Shown piece after piece: positions 53,962 to 64,000 of a stretch of DNA of 64,000 nucleotides. The notes below the pieces were generated by a model. The model was not told the DNA's origin. It saw only the letters and a program-made list of their open reading frames with translations, and did not search any database. The stretch's first letter is position 1. Each line of letters starts with the position of its first letter. Made by a program: the position numbers and the translations under genes. The DNA is taken from contig JAMXBB010000008.1 of the NCBI GenBank assembly GCA_024138015.1, positions 7,477,390-7,541,389 on the forward strand. The letters run 5' to 3'. This DNA is from Lumnitzera littorea (taxonomy: Eukaryota > Streptophyta > Magnoliopsida > Myrtales > Combretaceae).

Positions 53962-56900
53962 TGTAAACCTCGTAAAATTTTGGTAATACTTAGAACTGAA
54001 CTTAAACAACCACAGTATTCCATAGAGTCAACAAGCTAGTTAATAAAAAAATTTGCTTACTAAGATAATTTGAATTGGTAGTCGAGTATTCCCATACTTA
54101 GGAAAAACCTTAAACAATCTACCAAATATCAACTAACGACATAAACACTTAAGAACCCCACTTTAAGTAACTAATTTAACAAAGCATAGTTTAGTCTCAA
54201 ATTACCAATAGCTTAGTAGAAGAGCCAATTTAAAGCGAGAAAATAAATACGTAATAAACTCTATCCAACTAATTGAATAAGGTGACTATTTAGGTTATGT
54301 TATGTTGAAAATTTTAGAGAATTGTATAAGAAGAAAAATTAAGCCCTATTACCTAATTTCCTTAATAAATTGAGTACATTTAAAATAAGGCCAACAGTGA
54401 TAATCTAATTCGCCTTTTACTTGACAAATCCAACAAGGAAAAGATAAGCTAACCCCTATCTCTCTACATATGTTAAACTACATACAGATAAGTGAACCAA
54501 CTTATTAATTTATTTAATGTACAAAAGGAAGTGGTTTGACATTTGCATGACTTAGTAGTGCCCTAAATCACATCGGTTAGGAGAGGGAATGCTAGGCCAT
54601 TCCCCATCTTTTCCACATCCATTCACCTGTCAGTTTTTGTCACTATTTTGTCATAAGAACCATACCTTCTTCCATCATCATGTGTTGACTCTTTTACACT
54701 TTCAAATTTTTCTCAAACAAAAGGAGTTTAAGGCATGCACAAGGGCAATCCTAATCGATCATTCCATCCTCATTCATCCCCTTTTGTTTGAAAGTTCTGA
54801 AAACACTCACACATTTAAAGTAACAACAAGGAAGCCTACTCCCTATACACAAGCAAACCATCCACCCCCCTTACACCCTATTCACGTCATACACATACAC
54901 ACCACTTAGTGACACCACCATGAAAACTCGAAAAACCAAAGTTAGAAACCTTTGTGTCATCTTTTGGAAAGGGGGAAAATCAACCAACATACAATAGCTT
55001 GGCTCTTAAGGAGCTAAAGAGCAAAGGAGGTGCACAAAAGATAAGAAGTTAAGGGGACAAAAAGTAGTGTCATCTACCACCATCTTCACCTAGTGAAGTA
55101 AGTTTCACTTTTAGAAATGTTAAAGTATCATGCTTAGAAGATTATTTCTTGTTTAAGGAAAGTGTTATGTACAATAGATGTATCATAGTAAATTCATTAA
55201 CTTCTTGATATTTTTCATATGAACATTATGGTATAAGTGGTTTAGGCTTAGCATCTTTGTAGTATATTTGTTTGTCACTTAGGGTATGGCTTTAAGGCTT
55301 GAAAAAACTATAAAATCACTTGTATAAAAGGACCACACAAGCTAGACGTAGCATTTATGGAGCATTTCTAGATGATTTTTTTACTCTATTAAGTTTCACA
55401 AGCCTTAAAGTAGCCTTTAGTGAAGAAAAAATCAACATATGAAGGTGTTGGTGATGATATGAGCTTGTAACTCACAAGAGAACTCAAAATAAGACTTAAC
55501 ACTCTCTTGAATAGTTGCTGGACGTGATGTGTTTTGAAGTGTTCTTAAACTTTCTTAGACTTATTCTTGTTAGATTAGCTTAAAAATGCTAGCCTACAAC
55601 TCCTTTGTAAGTATGTGTGTTGTTTAGAATAGAACACTTAAGAAAAGTGTTCATTGAGAGCTTAACAAAGAATTTTAAAATCTGACCCCACTTTAAAAAT
55701 ATACTTATAAGAATGTTTTAGAAAAGATTAAAGTGTTTTGGAACTTCCTAAAGTAATATAGCTAACATATGAAGGCATTAGGAGGCTAAATCGAGCCAAA
55801 AACATATTTCGGCCTAAAATCTAACCAAGCAAGCCCCAAAAACGCCATGGAAAAAACTGACCCCTACTAAAAAATCCTCTAAGAATATGTATGAAGAATG
55901 TTTGAACCCAATTAAGTACGTCGAGCCTAGGCCATATTCCCTAAATGGCTAAAACAAACAAAGAATTACAAAACAGGCCAAACCGATAAAACTATGAGCT
56001 TAAAGAGTTAAAGGATCATCATTTCCAAATTTCATGAATAAGATTTAAGGCCCAACTTAACAAATTAAAAAGCCCAAAAGAACAATTACCAAGCCCCACT
56101 TAAAAGACCTTAACAATAAGACTCATAAGCCCAAACAAAAAGCACTAATAAAGGGAGACTAAGTTGGATTAATAATTGAACATGACCCCATAAAGAATAA
56201 TTATTAAGTATACTTTAAGGCCCAAATAAGAACTTAGAACCCATTAAGAATGGGAAAAATGGAATACAAGACTAAGAATATACAAAAATGGGACTTTTTA
56301 ACCCAACAAACAAGAGGTTCACAATTTTCTAAATCAGTATAAAAAAGTGTTGTAGGAATCTGTTAATTTGGACCACACTACAATAATATACATCCAAAAA
56401 TGATATAAAACGACTACAAGAATGCGGAAATCAGCTTTAAAATGAAAAAGTTATGATAAGAACAAGTTTTAGTAAAAAATAGCAAGAATAGTTAGCTTAA
56501 TAGGAAATTTTCCTTTTCTTATTCATATTCCTTCATGATTATTTTAGGTGATTCTGATATTAATCCAAACCTGCCTGTCGACTACTACAATCCATAGATC
56601 ATCATGGCTAAGTGAGTATTTCTATGACTATTATGCTTGTATTTGATTGTAAACTAGTTGCACTTAAAGTTAAACAACAATTGATATGTTTGGAGACTTA
56701 GGAATTGCCTGTGTATGACATTTTGTAATTGTTGTGTTAAAGCACTCTAATGTATATAGTAATGAAATGTTTGTTATATAGCTACTTGTAGCATGCTTTG
56801 CGATTGTCTATTGATAGTGAGTGGTCACAAAAATAAAATGAATATAACAATTTTCAACCATAATCAAACCGGATCATGCATGGCATAACTTGCATAATTA

Positions 56901-57902
56901 TATGTTGGTTATCACATTACGTATGTAGGATGGAGGGGTCTTGTAGGGGTTGTGATGATGTTTATGTATATGAATTTTTGTACGATGCATACATACAACA
57001 TGGCCCCGATCTAACTTGTAGGCTAAGCACTAGAGACACCAATCGCATAGTAATGGGTCAAGTCCTAGAGTCTACCGCTTAGGAGTGAGTAAACTACGTG
57101 TGTTACTCATACCCTCACTCTTGTTATAGGAATTGAGAAGTAATAATTGAATAATGTAATGAACTGTGAGAACAGAAAGAACCAAGTGGATGTGAGACTA
57201 GTGAGTTTAGCTATTGATAATGCTTAGAACCTAGATCTAATGGTTCAAGTAACTCCAACCCTGGCTTCAAGGGTGAAATCTCGAGTAATATGCATTTATC
57301 GGTTAAGCTATGTATAATTATTTGAGCATACAATTGTTGCATTCATATGGTTTCTTAATACAACTGCTTGATCTTTGCATGAAAGGTTTAGTAGGAGGAA
57401 TTATTCACTAAGCACGTTGTAAGCTTATACCCCCTTAGTCTTTTAATGTATGATGACATTTGACTTGTACCAGAGCGTACTATGGCCGAGGTTAGTGTTA
57501 GGGGAGCTAGGATGTGAAAGTTGAGGAAGGGCGACTGAGGGAACTTATTTATCTTCTTTTGTATAGAACTTTTTATTTGATCCTCATATGGGACATATTG
57601 CCAGACTCCTTATGATCTACCTTTGTTTTGTAAGCAATGTCGTACTTGTAATATTTCTTTTGGAGAGGGAAATGTCCCTACTTACAGTTAGGTTGTATTA
57701 ATGATTGGTTAGTTACTTCATGAAATTAATTTAGTTATTAATCTGAACAGCTTGGGAATACATACCTAGGAAATTACTCGGTATTTGGAAGATGCCTTAT
57801 ATGTTGTATCGATGGTTTCGGATTAGTCGTAAGGCTAATTTAAGGTGCTTGGGGTAGTATACGATGAATTGCTATGATCGAGGTATCTCTCAAGGTGTGA
57901 CA
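53962..57902 (+). mobile_element. Solo LTR, 3,941 bp
   Basis: Begins TGTAAACCTCGTAAAATTTTGG and ends CAAGGTGTGACA, both typical of plant Ty3/gypsy chromovirus LTRs. It is flanked by a perfect 5-bp duplication TGTAT. No coding region. A GCCCA-rich stretch (about 56,040-56,310) and the blocks at 56,570-56,640 and 56,990-57,090 are shared with 36,990-43,130 and, inverted, with 1-2,000. The ORFs inside (for example 54,589-54,909 and 56,876-57,082) have no recognised content. Confidence 0.88.
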
Positions 57903-57907
57903 TGTAT
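57903..57907. repeat. Target-site duplication TGTAT, right
   Basis: Partner of 53,957-53,961. Confidence 0.8.
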
Positions 57908-58439
57908 AGCTATTAGTTGGAGATTTTGTTATTTATTTCATACACATGTGATTTGTAGATGTAACAATGCATAATCTATATTATTAAAGTCAAAGAGCTT
58001 TAATAACTACCAACAATTATTAAAATTTGATATCTTACATATTTTAAGAAAATAAAATTAATAAAATTTCATCTATATTTTTTATTAACTACCATACCAT
58101 TGATATCACGTTTGTACATAAGAATATATTAAAATTGAATTACGATTCTGACTTCCATATCCTTTCTTGATGTTTGGAAGTACATTTAAAAGGTAGAATC
58201 ATGTTTTGATGGAATCGTTGATTCTGGCTTTAAAGTAGAATTTGATTCTTCAATTGCACATATCTATAATATGAGAAAACTACTTGTTTACCATTAAAAT
58301 AAAAAAAAATTTATAAAAATGTAAATTGCATAAAAAAAAATTACTAAGTTACTAAGCTTATATCACATGTTGAAGGCAAATCTAAGTTTGTTGCACATCG
58401 CCTAAAAATAAAAAGGTCTTATAACAAATCTTAAAGGGT

Positions 58440-58890
58440 GTTTTTTAAACCCAAAATGACATCAATCGAGCAAGACTATATCACATTTATTGTGTAATTT
58501 ATCATAGACCAAGAAATTGGTTTTCAGAAATATATAATAATATGAAAAATTCTTTTTGGATTAAAAGTTATGCATGTTTAAGCTTAACTGGGAAAAACGA
58601 TTTAATTTATCATAGACCAATACTATATCACATTTATCAATTGCGATAATGGTCTAATATAAATATGTTGTATTTTGTAAACGTGATATAATACTTGTAT
58701 CATTTCAATTTTTTAAAGTTAGACCATACTTATATCGCATTTTTGAAATGCGATAAACTGCTAATACTAGTGTCATATTTCTAAAATATGATATAGGCTT
58801 GATAGTACTTTACTATTATCGTATTGTTCAAATGCGAAATTCATATTATTATAGGTATCGCATTTTAAAAATATGATATAACTTTGGTAT
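58440..58890. repeat. Cluster of short palindromes TATCGCATTT / AAATGCGATA
   Basis: At least eight related words in both orientations (ATATCACATTTAT, TTGCGATAATGG, TATATCGCATTTTTGAAATGCGATA, GTATCGCATTTTAAAAATATGATATA). One is a near-perfect palindrome at about 58,731-58,755. Such clusters are usual in subterminal regions of DNA transposons. Confidence 0.55.
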
Positions 58891-59469
58891 TTTTGCATTC
58901 TTTTTCGTATAGTTCATAGTTGTGTAATTTTGTTTTAAATATTGGTAAACACGAGTCTCACCTTGATATATATTGTTATTTGAATTTATAGCTTTTAAAA
59001 AATTTTAAGACTTAACTACTAAAATTAAAAAAATTATCTAATTGAAAAATTCCAAAAACTTCTAAAAATTGATTGATGAAATTAAAAATATTATAATTTG
59101 AAGGAAAAAAGTTCTTAAAATACTTTTAATTACTTTTTTATTTTTTTAGTACACATATTGCAAGTGCTAGTGTATAGATATATAATATAAATTGATTATA
59201 CATAAAGAGATACGACTGTAAGGAGACAAAAAAAATACTCATTTTAAATAGATTTCATGTCAATGAAAAGTAAAATTAAATTATGATTCCAAGAAAAAAA
59301 TATAGTAGCTAAAGGTACAACTTTATAACATAAACCCATTTATTGATTATCAATTTGACAAAATAAATTAACTTACATCTTGAGACTTCTACATAAATAT
59401 TATTAGTATTTTTTATTACCCAATCCAATTTTGTACCTATAATTCAACATATTACTAAAAAATAAAGAA

Positions 59470-59840
59470 TAGTTTAATAATCAATTATTTTTGTTGTGAC
59501 TATATGTGAAATAAACTATTTATGAAATAAGCACAATTAAAAGTATTACTGAATAAATAAAAAAAATAGATTAATTATCAATGGCTTTTCTTTTGCTAAA
59601 GTTTTAAAAATAAATAAATAATATATGAAATGAGCACAATAGAGCATATCACTAAATAAATAATAGAATAATTTAATTTGCAATTACTTTTTATTGTGAC
59701 CATTTGTGAAATAAGTGCATAGTTTTTCTTATATAAAAGTTTCAAAGCAACAAATAAACCATTCATAAAATAAGTATATATTTTTTCTTGTGCTAAAGTT
59801 TGAAATGATAAATTCTTTTTTGAAATGATAAATTCTACTC
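59470..59840. repeat. Diverged tandem repeat
   Basis: Units sharing ATTTGTGAAATAAG, a following AAATAAATAA block and CTTTTGCTAAAGTTT recur three to four times. The period is irregular (roughly 110-170 bases) because of indels. Confidence 0.45.
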
Positions 59841-60160
59841 ATGAAGTATTAAGGCTTAATGATTTAACAATAATTGAAAATTTAATTAAAGAATTATTAA
59901 GATTTATGGATGTTTGAGCTATAATTAGAAGCTCTTATTTTGATGGAAGATTTTTAATTTAAATATCATTTTTAGTTAAAGATTTGAAGGTTAGATATTG
60001 TTTTTGACATATAGAGTTTTTGATCATAATATTCCTAACACATTCATTATTTATTAATAATTATTAAGTATATAGGGGTTATTTGGTAAAATTTAAATAA
60101 AATGAAATATTAAAACACTAAAGACACCAAATTAGTGTCTTTAGCTTTAATATTATAGAT

Positions 60161-62367
60161 AAATATGCTATATTAGAATAATTATGAATATCACATCTAT
60201 GTTAAAACATAGAAAAAGAAATTTTACTCTAGTACAATATATGTTTATGCAGTCGTATGATATATAAATGATAAATTAACCACAAGTGTGAAAGGATCTA
60301 TTAGGGAATTATCTTAGTAATTGAAACTTTTACAATTTGCATACATTGTGGAAAACCTCTAAAAGAATATCACTACCCAGATAAGAGTCACTCAATTAAC
60401 CCCATCAATAGATCTACCATTCTAAGAATCTAGGATGGACATAGGATTGTTACATTAGGACGTCCATGCTTTCCCATTCTTATGTCTTCATTGGATATAT
60501 TCGCAAAATAAATTCATTTTTTCTTGTATTTACATTACATGTTATGAGAGTTTTATTTATTAAAAATGTAACAAAATAAAATATACAATACCATGAAAAA
60601 TAATTATTAAATTCTTGATAATATGACAAACGCCTTTTTGATGGGTGATTAAGCATTTACTAAATTCGACAAAAATAAAGCTATTGAAAGATGCTAAGTG
60701 ATTGTTATATTTACAATACATTCCATAATGCTTTGTAAAATTTATGAGATATTTCTTTATTGAAAATCTGAAAGTAAGGTAAGTAATATCATAAATTATA
60801 TTGTTAAAAGTAAAAATAATCATAATGACATATAAATATAAATATGAATATAAATAGACATATATATATAACTTTTTTCACAAGATGTTTTAAGAAACCA
60901 GTTTATTTATATATGTAAATGATATATTTCATGATTAATAATTTAGAAAATTATATTATTATTAATAATTAGGACTAATAATTTTTTTTAAAATACTAAC
61001 TAGCATACAAAATTTTGGGAGGATATTGGTCCCTTGGACCCCTATATTAATCTATTGTATTTAGTGATATCTGTAGATTTTTTTATGGTATAATGTGAAA
61101 TTTCCTTTCTCATGAAGTTATTAATTAACTAATAATAATAATAATAAACTTAAGTAGCACATGCATCAAGAAGAAAAACAAATGAAAATTAAGAAGAGGA
61201 AATAACTTAATGGGTTTAGCATAGGCCAATTTAGCCCAAAATGATTTTGGAGTAATTGGCCAAGCATATTGATTATAACCCCTCAAGTTAAAAAAATAAA
61301 GGTTGTAAAGAAAAAGTGGCCTAATTGACCTAACAAGTGTAGCGATAAATCAAGTGATTCTTAGGTTTTATAAATTAGAAAGAACGCAATGGAAGTAAAA
61401 AAATACTATAAAACTTATCATAAGATTCATATGTGACATGCAATAAAATATATATGTCAATAAAAGATTATAAAATTACTTTTTCTCTGACGAAAGGTAC
61501 CATCTCCTCTTGGGGACAAAGTTCAATTGCAATCTGAATTCGATTTGTCGTTTTCAAAATGTATTCACTACAAAAACTCCAAATGTAGTCACTCTAGCGT
61601 TTATCCACACATATGTTAATAAGAACAAATTCTAGTAATTTATTTTACTAGATAACTATAATTAGAATTAGAAAAACTAGGAACTAAAATGTTATATCTC
61701 TCTTTTGTTTTTTCTTTAGGTGTTTCTCTAAATACAAAACCATCATAGAACTCTTTCTCTACCCTTATCTCTTTTTAAACATTAAATAAAATTAATGAAA
61801 GAGACTTCTTATTCCATAAACTTTTCAATTGCATAACAATTAAATATGGAATTAATGGCAAACAACATTTTAATTGCTATGAACTTTTCAATTGCAATTG
61901 AATATGGAATTAATAAATTCCATATCCTTTCAATTGCATGAACCTTTCAATAGCAAATAACCATGATATTAATAAATTCCATCTACTTTTACATGAAAAT
62001 GCAATAATAAAATACATAACTTTTAAAAGGTACTTAACCACAAATATATTCTATGGGGTAAAATAAATTATTTCCAATTTATTATTTTAGATCAATTTAT
62101 TATAAGTTTAAAATAAATATTGACAAATTTTAGTTCTTTATTCTTAAAAACTTTGTTCTTGTTAATCGTATTATAGTGTGCAACTCTCTAGGTTTCTATA
62201 CACAAAAGGAATGTCTATTTAAATGTAAACTAAGGTAACTATCTAGCAATAATTATTAGTCATCCAACGTGATAGAAAAGGTGTGAGTGAGAAACTACTA
62301 TGAACCGATTGCTACGTAATTAAATCTTTTCATCAAATAATATCCTAATTAAAACATTGCATGTCAT
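60161..62367. other. Intergenic, no gene seen
   Basis: AT-rich with chance ORFs. At about 61,820-61,985 a block CTTTTCAATTGCA...ATGGAATTAAT is repeated about three times in diverged form. Confidence 0.45.
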
Positions 62368-64000
62368 TGTAAGCCCCAAAGTTCAGCTAAGTAACCGTAA
62401 GATTGAACTTAGAACTCAAGGTTTAGGGCGATCGGCTAAAGGATCCGATCACACCCAAATTATAAACTATTGAGAGAAATATTAGTAAAAATGACCCCGT
62501 AAACATAAATTTAAGAAAATAAATAGTAAAATAGGAGACTATAAAATTTTTAAATTTTAAGCATAATAATTGCTAATTACCGAAAAGGCAAAAAGTGTAA
62601 TATAATAACTAATAAATTATTAGAGATAGATTATATGTATACTAAAAATTTTAGAATGACCAAAATAATATTTAGGAATGTTCACGTGTACCCTACATGT
62701 ATTTACGTGTAGATAAAAATACGCGTAATTACTAAAATTGGCCGAAAACTAAGCAAATAATTAAAGAAAAATATAAAATAATTATGGAAAAATAAGAAAA
62801 AAATCAGAAGATGATGAGATGAATCAAGATAAGGTCGTGGCAGGTCCAAAGCTGCAAAATAAAAATTAGCCAATAAAAATTGAACAACTTAAAAGCCAAA
62901 AATCAAGGAATTTGGACAAAATTTTGTCAAATTAATGCATATTAATTACAGCAAATGTCTATAAATAGGGAAAAAATTTACAGAGCTCATTTGGACAGTT
63001 TGGAAAGTGATAAAATTAGGGAGAGTCGAAAATTCAAGAGAAAATCCAGAAAATAAAAAAAATAAGAAAAACTGTGCAGTTAAGGGTTTTAAAAGGAACC
63101 CACACCAGACGAGGAGCTAGAAGTGGACGGCCACCACCACCACATGGTGGTGGCAGCGCCCAGGCCGGCCGATAAGGCCACGGCGGCCCGCGGTAGCCGG
63201 AGCCACCCAAATCGGTGAGTTCGATTTCCAGCCAGAATCTTGTGAATTTTTGTAAAAATAGTAAATATAATTAGAAAATTATGAATTTTATTATTCTGAG
63301 ATATTTTTGTATTTAGTTTGTAGAAAAAATATTATTTTGATGAAATTATGTCTCGTAATATATGGTCCTTAAGAAATCGTGCAAAACCGAGCACATTTCG
63401 GTTTAGAAATAAATGACCTTAGGAGTGTAGTTTCAAGCCCAATATTTTTCTATAGATTACTCAGATGATATAGAATAGTGCTATGAAGCCCTTTTTCAAA
63501 AATTAATTTTCGAAATTTTTAGATAATTTTTAGGCTCTAAAAAGAGGCATAAAATGGGTAATTTAGGGTTAATTATGTAATTAAATGATTAATTTCTGAT
63601 ATAGTGAATAATTACATGTTTTAGGATGTTAAGATCTGATGGAGTATGATACTTATAGCATTTAAGGTGTTAGATGTAATTATTAGGTTAATTATGTAGT
63701 AAATTAGTAACAGAAAAACATAGTAAATTATGAGTTAATTTTGTAAATTAGAATAATTAGGTGTAAAACCTGATCTAGGATGAATTTAGACATTTTGAAG
63801 TAGTAATTTATGTTAGAGATGGTAATTAGGGTAATAGAAATATTAGAAATGCATTATGTGCATAATATGTAATAATACATAATGTGTAATTTTTGAAAAT
63901 ATAATAAATAGAAAATATTAGGATAAAAATTGATATTATATAAATAATAGGGATATATAATAAATCTGATAAGAAACTTGAATTTATGTAATTATATGAA
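62368..64000 (+). mobile_element. LTR of the 3-kb family, plus orientation, cut by window end
   Basis: Begins TGTAAGCCCC and is the reverse complement of 42,770 down to about 41,177 (same CGATCGGCT block, GC-rich leader, and 3' end at the window edge). TATA box TATAAATA at 62,960-62,967 is intact. A GC-rich leader with a CCACCACCA/TGGTGGTGG palindrome lies at 63,131-63,153, and a splice-donor-like GTGAGT at 63,215-63,220. Whether it is a solo LTR or the 5' LTR of a full element lies outside the window. Confidence 0.85.
62960..62967 (+). promoter_or_regulatory. TATA box of the LTR at 62,368
   Basis: TATAAATA followed by GGG, about 590 bases into the LTR and about 170 bases before the leader hairpin. 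Confidence 0.6.

Larger units (their letters stand above)
57974..60160. mobile_element. Non-autonomous element with short TIRs (Helitron-like or DNA transposon)
   Basis: The left end ATCTATATTATTAAAG and the right end CTTTAATATTATAGAT are inverted repeats of 16 bases with one mismatch. Just inside the right end, CTAAAGACAC-CAAATTA-GTGTCTTTAG is a perfect 10-bp hairpin. TCTATATTATTAAA starts and a hairpin near the 3' end recall plant Helitrons, but no CTRR end is seen, so the class stays open. No coding sequence. Total 2.19 kb. Confidence 0.5.

Noticed and set aside
54589..54909. 106-codon ORF rich in His, Pro and Phe
   Set aside because: It is inside the solo LTR 53,962-57,902. The low-complexity composition looks like chance.
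60560..60823. 87-codon minus-strand ORF
   Set aside because: Ile/Asn/Phe-rich translation of AT-rich DNA. No domain and no promoter features.

Overview
This is a nuclear segment of a flowering plant, probably a woody or other large-genome eudicot. It is very AT-rich. It contains intronless membrane-anchored LEA-2 (NDR1/HIN1-like) genes of the At1g64065-like kind, which sit in a sea of decayed LTR retrotransposons, one LINE and small non-autonomous elements. The species cannot be named from the sequence. Two single N characters (27,150 and 34,385) show that this is a joined draft assembly.

The genic content is a dispersed LEA-2 cluster. There are four intact single-exon genes: 3,265-3,873 (-), 9,441-10,079 (+), 25,090-25,761 (+) and 45,358-45,966 (-). 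One frameshifted copy lies at 31,559-32,151 (-), and a truncated, apparently artefactual second copy of it at 34,386-34,741 (-). The two plus-strand genes lie in a direct segmental duplication of about 1.9-2.1 kb (8,380-10,315 and 23,920-26,005) that includes promoter, coding region, a 3'-UTR hairpin and the poly(A) signal. The minus-strand copies at 31.6 and 45.4 kb form a second sub-pair. All copies share a charged N-terminal tail, one transmembrane helix and an extracytoplasmic LEA-2 domain.

Layout: 0-2 kb, antisense fragment of a long-LTR family. 3.3 kb, LEA-2 gene. 5.3-5.8 kb, relic LTR of the Tat type. 8.4-10.3 kb, LEA-2 duplicon 1. 13,166-23,711, a full-length, long-dead Tat-lineage Ty3/gypsy element (LTRs, gag, PR, RT, RNase H, second RNase H, integrase, an 88-bp triple tandem repeat, and an antisense ORF with introns and a coiled coil). 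23.9-26.0 kb, LEA-2 duplicon 2. 27,151-30,745, 5'-truncated L1-type LINE. 31.6-32.2 kb, LEA-2 pseudogene. 31,796-34,384, repeated exactly as 34,386-36,974 around an N. About 37.0-43.1 kb, a long-LTR fragment with a 3,081-bp solo LTR nested in it (39,690-42,770, target duplication TTTTG). 43.2 kb, a MITE-like element. 45.4 kb, LEA-2 gene. 47.1-48.9 kb, truncated Copia element beside an unrecognised decayed gene fragment that recurs inverted at about 52 kb. 53,962-57,902, a second solo LTR with target duplication TGTAT. 57,974-60,160, a TIR-bearing non-autonomous element. 62,368 to the window end, the start of another copy of the 3-kb LTR, in opposite orientation.

I see no new biosynthetic, defence or regulatory system here. 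The observations most worth checking are the exact repeat around the N (probable false duplication), the start-codon relocation and the frameshift in LEA-2 paralogs, the 3'-UTR hairpin with a conserved loop, and the architecture of the Tat element: antisense spliced ORF, 88-bp hairpin-bearing tandem repeat, and stops almost entirely explained by C-to-T decay.
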